Part shown: positions 1 to 5,317 of the stretch, piece after piece
Numbering within the stretch: position 1 is the first letter of the stretch
How the letters are laid out: each line of letters begins with the position of its first letter
From: Sulfitobacter sp.
Lineage (GTDB): Bacteria > Pseudomonadota > Alphaproteobacteria > Rhodobacterales > Rhodobacteraceae
Length of the DNA: 6,289 nucleotides
Direction of reading: 5' to 3'
Assembly: GCA_024636395.1 (NCBI GenBank)
Contig: JAGXHD010000220.1
Span: forward strand, 1-6,289
Program-made: the position numbers and the translations under genes
Notes under the pieces: model-generated
Database searches by the model: none
Told to the model about the DNA's origin: nothing
Seen by the model: only the letters and a program-made list of their open reading frames with translations

Positions 1-282
1 CCACTGTTCGTGGTGCCTGCACCTGGCGTTTCATTCGATGACACCCTGAAAGAAAAGATCAACGGCGCCATTCGTACCGGTGTTTCCGCCCGTTTCATTC
101 CAAACGAAATCGTTGAAGTGGCGCAGATTCCGCGCACTCTTTCGGGTAAAAAGCTTGAGGTTCCAGTGAAAAAGCTGTTGTTGGGAGGGGACTCGGCGAC
201 TGTGGTGAACCGTGACAGCATGGCCAACCCCGACAGCTTCGATTTCTTCATCGCCTATGCGGATGCACGGGCCAGAACCTGA
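1..282 (+). CDS. Acetoacetyl-CoA synthetase, C-terminal fragment (5' end outside window)
   Basis: This is the last 93 residues of an adenylate-forming acyl-CoA synthetase, open from the left edge to the TGA at 280-282. Such enzymes activate a carboxylic acid with ATP and CoA in the cytoplasm. The visible segment is the small mobile C-terminal domain. It carries the A10-type motif IPRTLSGKKLEV at about visible residues 43-54. The lysine directly after SG (codon 148-150) corresponds to the catalytic lysine needed for the adenylation half-reaction. The wording TLSGKK-EV-VKK followed by a short tail with NPDSFDFF closely resembles the end of acetoacetate-CoA ligases, which have TLSGKKVEV and a NPE-L tail, rather than acetyl-CoA synthetase, which has TRSGK. 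That supports acetoacetate as substrate, but the substrate-binding domain is not visible. It is followed after 10 nt by tesB on the same strand, so the two are probably co-transcribed. Confidence 0.85.
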   Translation, partial: PLFVVPAPGVSFDDTLKEKINGAIRTGVSARFIPNEIVEVAQIPRTLSGKKLEVPVKKLLLGGDSATVVNRDSMANPDSFDFFIAYADARART

Positions 283-292
283 GAGCCCCGAT

Positions 293-1159
293 ATGAGCAC
301 TGCCGCTGATCAACTGCTGGAGCTTCTCGACATCGAGCAACTTGAGGTCGACCTGTTTCGCGGGGTCGGATCGGGCGGCGAGACGACGACCCGCATCTTC
401 GGGGGCCACGTTATTGCACAGGCGCTCATGGCAGCTTACCGCACCGTACCGGACCGGTTGTGCCATTCGCTGCATGCCTATTTCATCAGGCCGGGGGATC
501 CAAAAATCCCCGTTATCTATCAGGTCGACCGCGCGCGCGACGGGGGCAGCTTCACGACCCGCCGTGTGGTGGCGATCCAGCATGGAAAACAGATCTTCAA
601 CCTCTCCGCATCGTTTCACGTGGACGAGGAAGGTTGGAACTATCAGCATAAAATGCCCGAGGTCGGATCACCCGAGGAGTGGCCCAACCGCGACGAATTG
701 CGCGAGGCGCATGTGGCCAATATCCCAGAAAAATACCGTGACGATTTTCTGCGCGAGCGCCCCATCGAACTGCGCGAGGTTGCTCCCCGCGATTTCTTTA
801 CGCCCGAGAAAGCTAGTGACCGTAATCACCTGTGGTTTCGAATGGAGGCCGCGAAGGGGCAGGGGCCGCAGATGCAGCACTGTCTTCTCGCCTATGCCTC
901 TGACATGAACCTGCTCGGCTCGTCGCTGCGCCCGCACGGCCTCACGTGGTTTCAGGGCAATGTCATGAGTGCCAGCCTCGATCACGCCATGTGGTTTCAT
1001 GGCCCGATCCAGTTCAACGATTGGCACCTCTACGATCTTGACGCACCGTGGACCGGCAAGGCGCGGGGCTTTAACCGAGGTGCGATCTACAGTGCCGATG
1101 GCACACTCGTCGCTTCGGTTGCCCAAGAAGGCCTCGTGCGCCCCCTTAAGAAAAAATAG
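293..1159 (+). CDS. tesB: Acyl-CoA thioesterase II (TesB family)
   Basis: This 288-residue protein hydrolyses acyl-CoA to free acid and CoA, with a broad chain-length range in characterised homologues. The length matches E. coli TesB (286 aa), and the double hot-dog architecture is apparent: an N-terminal half with GGHVIAQAL (37-45), HSLHAYFIRPGD (58-69) and DGGSFTTRRV (83-92), and a C-terminal half with YASDMNLL (201-208), SLDHAMWFH (228-236) and VAQEG (276-280). The catalytic triad of E. coli TesB is Asp204, Thr228 and Gln278. The aligned residues here are Asp204, Ser228 and Gln278, so one position carries a conservative Thr-to-Ser change. I chose the ATG at 293 because the protein then starts like the family; an in-frame ATG at 212 would add 27 unrelated residues and overlap the upstream gene. 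The ribosome site is weak (GAGAG at 281-285, overlapping the upstream stop), which suggests translational coupling. The TAG stop lies inside a terminator hairpin. Confidence 0.95.
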   Translation: MSTAADQLLELLDIEQLEVDLFRGVGSGGETTTRIFGGHVIAQALMAAYRTVPDRLCHSLHAYFIRPGDPKIPVIYQVDRARDGGSFTTRRVVAIQHGKQIFNLSASFHVDEEGWNYQHKMPEVGSPEEWPNRDELREAHVANIPEKYRDDFLRERPIELREVAPRDFFTPEKASDRNHLWFRMEAAKGQGPQMQHCLLAYASDMNLLGSSLRPHGLTWFQGNVMSASLDHAMWFHGPIQFNDWHLYDLDAPWTGKARGFNRGAIYSADGTLVASVAQEGLVRPLKKK

Positions 1160-1194
1160 GCTGCCCTCTCAGGCAGCCTACTCTTCACTTTTCC
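1151..1194. terminator. Bidirectional intrinsic terminator between convergent operons
   Basis: A perfect 9-bp inverted repeat, TAGGCTGCC at 1157-1165 and GGCAGCCTA at 1172-1180, encloses a 6-nt loop. Read leftward, the stem is followed directly by six T (complement of the A-run at 1151-1156), a classical intrinsic terminator for the minus-strand operon ending at 1239. Read rightward, it is followed by a looser T-rich stretch (CTCTTCACTTTTC, 1181-1193), weaker but plausible for tesB. The left arm begins on the tesB stop codon (1157-1159). The geometry is seen directly; function in both directions is inferred. Confidence 0.85.
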
Positions 1195-1238
1195 TGCAAA
1201 CTCAATCCCGCAGATGCTTCAGATGCATCCGGCTGGGT

Positions 1239-1610
1239 TCATCCAAACATGAAGAAACAGAGCTTGTTTCCGTCTGGGTCGCGCACGTAGGAGCCATAAA
1301 ACTGGTCCGGAATCCGCTGACCCGGAGGGCCGTCGCAGGTGGCTCCGAGCTCTAGCGCGCGAGCGTGCAGGCGGTCCGCTTCCTGCTTTTCCTCGATTGG
1401 AAACGCGATCATCACGCCGTTGCCGGGGCTGCAGGCTTCGCCGTCGTAGGGCGTGCAAACGGCCAGCATGGGTTCCCCGCGCTTGGCGCCGATAAAAGCG
1501 ATACGCCCCGCATCGATCACCACTTTCGCGCCTTTGTCTGCGAAGAGATCACAGTAAAATTTCTTTGCGCGCTCCATGTCGCTCACGCCGATGGTTGTAT
1601 AGCCGATCAT
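1239..1610 (-). CDS. VOC (glyoxalase/bleomycin-resistance fold) family protein, probably non-metal
   Basis: This is a 123-residue protein, the usual size of a single vicinal-oxygen-chelate domain module pair. It shows the family start YTTIGVSDMERAKKFYCDLF (4-23), a central GNGVMIAF segment (63-70), and the C-terminal YVRDPDGNKL signature (108-117). The family includes lyases, isomerases, dioxygenases and binding proteins. The usual metal ligands seem absent: Thr5/Thr6 where many members have His, Val/Met at the mid-domain His position, and Cys118 where the Glu of DGNKLE is usually found. A metal-dependent glyoxalase I activity is therefore unlikely, and the substrate cannot be named. It is the last gene of the minus-strand operon, 9 nt after the preceding short-chain dehydrogenase. 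An AGGA overlapping that gene's TAG stop provides the ribosome site, so translation is probably coupled. Downstream lie 79 nt carrying the terminator. Confidence 0.85.
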   Translation of the reverse strand: MIGYTTIGVSDMERAKKFYCDLFADKGAKVVIDAGRIAFIGAKRGEPMLAVCTPYDGEACSPGNGVMIAFPIEEKQEADRLHARALELGATCDGPPGQRIPDQFYGSYVRDPDGNKLCFFMFG

Positions 1611-1619
1611 AGTCTGGTC

Positions 1620-2393
1620 CTAACTGTCAAAGCTGCCGAAGCGGCGGTTCAGCTTGCGCATGCCTCCGATCCAGCGGTCATAATTGTCGGTCTTGTTGCG
1701 CATGTAGGTCTCGACCTCCTTGTGCGGCAGCACGAGGAACGTCTCTGCACGGATGGTCTGTACGCAGGCTTCCGCCACCGGGCCAGGCTCCATCATACCG
1801 TCGATGGCTGCTACATGGTCCTCATGACCTCGAGTCATTTCGGTTCGCACCGCTTGTGGGCAGAGCACCGATACCTTGATGCCCTGATCGCCATAACTCA
1901 GCGCGAGCCATTCGGCGAGACCGACGGCGGCATGTTTCGTCACGCCGTAGGGTGCGCTGCCGATCTGGTTGAGCAGGCCCGCGGCGGATGCAGTGTTCAG
2001 CAGATAGCCGCCCCCGCGCGCTGTCATCAGCGGCACCAGATGGCGCGCCGCCCAAACGTGGGACATCACATTGATTTCCCAGATCCGCTGCCATGCATCA
2101 TCCTCGACCTCGACGCCACCGGGCACCGAAATGCCCGCGTTCGAGCAGAACAGATCGATCGGCCCCAACTCCGCCTCGACCGTGTCGATCATACCGGTAA
2201 TCTGGTCCTTGACCGACACATCCACATGATAGGCTGTGCCACCCATCATCTTTGCGGTCTCCTCCGCCCCTGCCATATCCCGGTCGACGCAGGCGATATG
2301 CTTGGCACCTTCTTCGGCAAAGCGCTGGCACATGGCCCGCCCGATGCCAGAAGCAGCGCCCGTCACGACGATGATCTTATCCTTGAGTTCCAT
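1620..2393 (-). CDS. Short-chain dehydrogenase/reductase (classical SDR, NAD-type signature)
   Basis: This 257-residue classical SDR interconverts an alcohol and a ketone with a nicotinamide cofactor in the cytoplasm. Visible elements are the cofactor loop TGAASGIG (11-18), Asp37 at the end of the second beta strand (CVDRD), NAG (85-87), the structural Asn108, and the catalytic Ser136, Tyr149 and Lys153 (YGVTK). Asp37 is the position that usually favours NAD(H) over NADP(H). The C-terminal part, with LPHKEVETYMRNK and YDRWIGGMRKL, is seen in a common but poorly characterised SDR subfamily of acyl-CoA catabolic operons. The start is ATG at 2391-2393, 3 nt after the preceding SDR stop. An AAGG lies immediately before it, too close for an ideal ribosome site, so coupling to the upstream gene is likely. 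The substrate is unknown; a hydroxy- or oxo-acyl-CoA intermediate is an inference from the neighbours. Confidence 0.93.
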   Translation of the reverse strand: MELKDKIIVVTGAASGIGRAMCQRFAEEGAKHIACVDRDMAGAEETAKMMGGTAYHVDVSVKDQITGMIDTVEAELGPIDLFCSNAGISVPGGVEVEDDAWQRIWEINVMSHVWAARHLVPLMTARGGGYLLNTASAAGLLNQIGSAPYGVTKHAAVGLAEWLALSYGDQGIKVSVLCPQAVRTEMTRGHEDHVAAIDGMMEPGPVAEACVQTIRAETFLVLPHKEVETYMRNKTDNYDRWIGGMRKLNRRFGSFDS

Positions 2394-2396
2394 CCT

Positions 2397-3167
2397 TCAG
2401 GTCCACATATTCGAGCCGCCGCAGACGGTAAGCGCCTGCCCGGTCATATACTTCGATGCATCCGAGGCGAGAAATACTGCCAGCCCTGCGAAATCTTCGG
2501 GCTCGCCCAAACGGCGTAGGGGAATGTCGTTTTCAATCCGCTGGGCAACTTCTGGATTGTCCCACAGTTCTCGGGCAAACTCGGTTTTGACCAGACCGGG
2601 GCATATTGCGTTGAACCGCAGCCCGTCCGGTCCGAACTCGGCGGCGAGATTGCGCACCAGCCCGATCAACGCCAGCTTTGACATGCCATAGGTCCCGAGC
2701 ATCACCGAGGGCTTGAACGCCCCGATCGAGGAGGTGAACGCCATGGAGCCTACGCCCTTCGCGACCATATCGGGGGCGACCATCTGGGCGAGCCAGAGAT
2801 TGGAGCGCACATTCGCATCCATAGTCTTGGTATAGGCATCGTCTGGGATTTGGCTGGTCTTGCCGTAGTAGGGGTTCACACCGGCATTGCCGATCACGCA
2901 ATCAATCGGGCCTGCCAGCTCATGGGTTTTATCGACCAGCGCTTGCAGCTGCTCCTTATACCCCACATTACAGGCGACCGCATGAGCCCGGCCTTTGCCA
3001 AGGGCGTTGATGCCCTTGGCTGCTTCGTCCAGCTGGTCCTGCTTGCGCGCGGAGATGACGACAGTTGCGCCATGCTCCGCCAGTGCTGTCGCCATCGCCA
3101 GCCCCATACCCTTGGATGCGCCAGTGAGCAGCGCCACTTTGCCGGTCAGGTCAAACAGCGTGCTCAT
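2397..3167 (-). CDS. Short-chain dehydrogenase/reductase (classical SDR, NADP-type signature)
   Basis: This 256-residue classical SDR has the cofactor loop TGASKGMG (15-22), NAG (94-96), Asn119, and the catalytic Ser147, Tyr160 and Lys164 (YGMSK), followed by CPGLVKTEF (189-197) and the family's C-terminal MTGQALTVCGG (241-251). The basic pair Arg41-Lys42 after the second beta strand (ISARK) suggests NADP(H). Overall it resembles the DHRS4/3-oxoacyl-reductase-like SDRs more than the SDR next to it, so the two are not a recent tandem duplication. Its ATG at 3165-3167 overlaps the TGA of the acyl-CoA dehydrogenase by 4 nt (ATGA), with a GGAG ribosome site at 3174-3177 and 6-nt spacing inside that gene. 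The substrate is not determinable from sequence; oxidation or reduction of a hydroxy/oxo-acyl intermediate fits the operon. Confidence 0.93.
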   Translation of the reverse strand: MSTLFDLTGKVALLTGASKGMGLAMATALAEHGATVVISARKQDQLDEAAKGINALGKGRAHAVACNVGYKEQLQALVDKTHELAGPIDCVIGNAGVNPYYGKTSQIPDDAYTKTMDANVRSNLWLAQMVAPDMVAKGVGSMAFTSSIGAFKPSVMLGTYGMSKLALIGLVRNLAAEFGPDGLRFNAICPGLVKTEFARELWDNPEVAQRIENDIPLRRLGEPEDFAGLAVFLASDASKYMTGQALTVCGGSNMWT

Positions 3168-4471
3168 ACACCGCTCCGTTCGCGTCCTGTCGCGATTTCA
3201 CTACGTGCACGGTCGGTGCGGGAGTTTGAGGCCTGATAGTCCCTCACCTCCGCCCGCGCGATCACGTGGTGATGCACCTCGTCAGGACCGTCTGCATAGC
3301 GCAGCGTACGCTGTGACGTGTACATGTGAGACAGCGGCGACCATTGCGAAATGCCCGTGGCGCCGTGCACCTGCATCGCCTCATCGATGATGTTGCAGAC
3401 TTTCTCCGGCACCATCGCCTTGATCATGCTGACCCAGATACGCGCCTCTTTGTTGCCCAGCGTATCCATCGCCTTGGCAGCCTTAAGCACCATGAGTCGC
3501 ATCGCCTCGATCTCGATCTTGGCGCGGGAGATGGTCTCCATGTTCTTGCCCAGATCAATGATCTTCTTGCCGAAGGCTTCCCGCGACAGACCGCGTTCGA
3601 TCATCAGATCCAGCGCTTTTTCTGCCGCACCGATGGAGCGCATGCAGTGGTGAATACGGCCAGGGCCAAGGCGAACCTGGGAGATTTCAAACCCGCGGCC
3701 TTCGCCCCAGAGGATATTCTCTTCCGGTACACGGACATTGGTAAACTTGATGTGCATATGCCCGTGGGGCGCATCGTCGTGGCCGAACACATGCATCGGC
3801 CCCACAATCTCGACACCGGGTGTGTCGATAGGCACAAGAATTTGCGACTGCTGGCGGAACGCCTCCGCTTCTGGGGAGGTCTTGACCATCGTGATCATGA
3901 TCTTGCAGCGCGGATCGCCTGCGCCGGAGATGTAATATTTCTCCCCGTTGATCACCCATTCACCGTTCTCCAGAACTGCCGAAGTCGAGATATTCTTGGC
4001 ATCCGAGGAGGCCATATCTGGCTCAGTCATGGCGAAAGCGGAGCGGATCTTGCCCGCCAGCAGCGGCTTCAGCCACGTCTCTTTCTGCTCTTTGGTGCCG
4101 ATCCGCTCCAGCACTTCCATGTTGCCCGTGTCAGGCGCGGAGCAGTTGAGGCTCTCGGAGGCCAGTGGGCTCTTGCCCAGCTCAGCGGCGATATAGGCAT
4201 AATCGAGGTTGCTCAGACCCTCGCCAGTCTCCGCGTTGGGTAGGAAGAAGTTCCACAAACCCGCATCACGCGCCTTCTGCTTTGCAGTCTCCAGAAGTTC
4301 GAGTTGGCCCGGCGCATGGCTCCAGCGATCGGCACGACCTTCGCCCAAGCGGTAATACTCTTCGGTGATCGGATCCACGTTCTCGCGGATGTGCTTGATC
4401 ACAGCAGCCAGCAGCGGCTTGTTTTTCTCGGACATGCCGAGATTGTTCATTTCCATCGGTGTATCGGACAT
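3164..4471 (-). CDS. Acyl-CoA dehydrogenase, ACAD10/ACAD11-type
   Basis: This is a 435-residue flavoprotein of the acyl-CoA dehydrogenase superfamily. Signatures in order are LNCSAPDTGNMEVL (108-121), FAMTEPDMASSDAKNI (146-161), WVINGEKYYISGAGDPRCK (172-190), GEGRGFEISQVRLGPGRIHH (256-275), MDTLGNKEA (335-343) and YADGPDEVH (392-400). These match the dehydrogenase domain of human ACAD10/11 rather than medium- or short-chain enzymes. At the position of the MCAD catalytic Glu376 the family motif gives Asp394 (ADGPDE). Characterised ACAD10/11-type proteins, and LvaC of the levulinate pathway, process 4-phosphoacyl-CoAs made by an APH-like kinase; whether this one does is inference. I chose the ATG at 4469-4471 because a strong GAGGGAG site (4479-4485) lies 7 nt upstream; a TTG start at 4528 would add 19 implausible residues. 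The last 20 or so residues form an Arg/Ser-rich tail. Its TGA overlaps the next gene by 4 nt. Confidence 0.94.
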   Translation of the reverse strand: MSDTPMEMNNLGMSEKNKPLLAAVIKHIRENVDPITEEYYRLGEGRADRWSHAPGQLELLETAKQKARDAGLWNFFLPNAETGEGLSNLDYAYIAAELGKSPLASESLNCSAPDTGNMEVLERIGTKEQKETWLKPLLAGKIRSAFAMTEPDMASSDAKNISTSAVLENGEWVINGEKYYISGAGDPRCKIMITMVKTSPEAEAFRQQSQILVPIDTPGVEIVGPMHVFGHDDAPHGHMHIKFTNVRVPEENILWGEGRGFEISQVRLGPGRIHHCMRSIGAAEKALDLMIERGLSREAFGKKIIDLGKNMETISRAKIEIEAMRLMVLKAAKAMDTLGNKEARIWVSMIKAMVPEKVCNIIDEAMQVHGATGISQWSPLSHMYTSQRTLRYADGPDEVHHHVIARAEVRDYQASNSRTDRARSEIATGRERSGV

Positions 4472-4478
4472 CAAATGT

Positions 4479-4485
4479 CTCCCTC
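4479..4485 (-). promoter_or_regulatory. Ribosome binding site deciding the acyl-CoA dehydrogenase start
   Basis: On the minus strand GAGGGAG precedes the ATG at 4471-4469 by 7 nt. It is among the best Shine-Dalgarno matches in the window, and it excludes the upstream TTG at 4528, which has no comparable site. It makes this gene translationally independent of the preceding hydratase, unlike the overlapping genes of the operon. Confidence 0.8.
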
Positions 4486-4496
4486 TTCTAATGTGT

Positions 4497-4536
4497 TCAC
4501 CCTGAGGTGATATTGTTCGATGACCCAAACGGTCAT
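4497..4536. promoter_or_regulatory. Two small palindromes in the hydratase-dehydrogenase gap
   Basis: The 66-nt gap between the enoyl-CoA hydratase stop and the acyl-CoA dehydrogenase start holds two inverted repeats. One is ATGACC (4520-4525) and GGTCAT (4531-4536) with a 5-nt spacer, starting one base after the hydratase stop. The other is TCACC (4497-4501) and GGTGA (4506-4510) with a 4-nt spacer. Neither is followed by a T-run, so they do not look like intrinsic terminators. They may be mRNA stem-loops that set segmental expression or stability, or a repressor site. I see no convincing -35/-10 pair here. The repeats are visible; any role is a guess. Confidence 0.3.
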
Positions 4537-4537
4537 G

Positions 4538-5317
4538 TTACTTATTGACCCACTCGGGTTTGCGTTTTTCGACAAAGGCATTCACGCCTTCTTTGAAATC
4601 CTCGGTTTTGGACAAGTCAGCGATGACCTCGCGGGAATAGGCGATGCTCTCCTGCATTCCGTCACGGGCATACATATCGTTGAGCACCCGCTTGGTCGCC
4701 TTGACCGCAGACGGCGAGACGCTGCACAGTTGCTCGGCCTTCTCCATCGCCCTATCCATCAGCTCCGCATGCGGGTAGACCGCATTCACACAGCCCATGG
4801 CGAGCGCCTCATCCGCCAGAATCGTGCGGCCTGTGAACATCATTTCCTGCGCCGCCAAACGACCGATGTAGCGTGACAACCGCTGCACACCGGATGCTGC
4901 GGCAAAGAATCCGACCTTGACTTCAGGCAGCGCAAACTTCGCGTTTTCGGAGGCGAGGATGATATCGCACGACAGCGCCGTCTCGAACCCGCCGCCCATG
5001 GCAAAGCCATTGACTGCCGCGATGATCGGCTTTTCCAGATCGAAGCGCGAGGACAGGCCCGCGAAACCCGTGGGCGTCATCGTCGCGCGCGCTCCACCAG
5101 CGGCCGTGGCCTTGAGATCATTACCCGCGCAAAAGGCCTTGTCGCCCGCGCCCGTCAGCACCGCGACCCATAGATCGCGATCAGCTCCAAATTCGTCCCA
5201 GCAAGCGGCCATCTCGTTGTGCATGTCGATGTGCACCGCATTATAGACGTCGGGCCGGTTCATGGTCACGACAAGGATGTGACCCTTCTTCTCGGTCGTG
5301 ATGAATTCATAGCTCAT
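4538..5317 (-). CDS. Enoyl-CoA hydratase/isomerase (crotonase) family protein
   Basis: This 259-residue monofunctional crotonase is of usual family length (about 255-270) and would add water to a trans-2-enoyl-CoA, giving a 3-hydroxyacyl-CoA. Visible elements are MNRPDVYNA (19-27), the first oxyanion-hole segment AFCAGNDLKA (61-70), the second NGFAMGGGFE (103-112), and PEVKVG (131-136). Both acid/base glutamates of classical hydratases (Glu144 and Glu164 of rat ECH) are kept as Glu112 and Glu132, so hydratase activity is expected. The following loop reads FFAAASG instead of the common G-x-x-P-x-x-GG type. Related crotonases include carnitinyl-CoA dehydratase-like enzymes, and the exact substrate is open. 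The ATG at 5315-5317 overlaps the TGA of the upstream gene by 4 nt, with GGAGGG at 5326-5331 and 8-nt spacing. A 66-nt gap separates it from the next gene. Confidence 0.93.
   Translation of the reverse strand: MSYEFITTEKKGHILVVTMNRPDVYNAVHIDMHNEMAACWDEFGADRDLWVAVLTGAGDKAFCAGNDLKATAAGGARATMTPTGFAGLSSRFDLEKPIIAAVNGFAMGGGFETALSCDIILASENAKFALPEVKVGFFAAASGVQRLSRYIGRLAAQEMMFTGRTILADEALAMGCVNAVYPHAELMDRAMEKAEQLCSVSPSAVKATKRVLNDMYARDGMQESIAYSREVIADLSKTEDFKEGVNAFVEKRKPEWVNK

Noticed and set aside
212..292. Upstream ATG extension of tesB
   Set aside because: It would overlap the acetoacetyl-CoA synthetase in another frame and add 27 residues absent from the family; the ATG at 293 gives the usual length and numbering.
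668..1126. A 152-codon minus-strand frame inside tesB
   Set aside because: It is antisense to well-conserved TesB catalytic segments, with no ribosome site or recognisable product.
1211..1228. Two copies of CAGATGC spaced 9 nt apart in the convergent intergenic region
   Set aside because: Only two short copies are present and there is no link to a known site; probably chance.
1365..2519. A 384-codon open frame on the plus strand, antisense to the VOC gene and the SDR genes
   Set aside because: Its product has no recognisable domain and is rich in His, Arg and Ala, as expected of a mirror frame of GC-rich coding DNA. The opposite strand holds intact families with all catalytic residues.
3326..4243. 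A 305-codon open frame on the plus strand inside the acyl-CoA dehydrogenase gene
   Set aside because: It is wholly antisense to a clear dehydrogenase with family motifs throughout, and its translation shows no domain.
4472..4537. Internal promoter before the acyl-CoA dehydrogenase
   Set aside because: No pair of -35 and -10 like hexamers at 16-18 nt spacing stands out on the minus strand.
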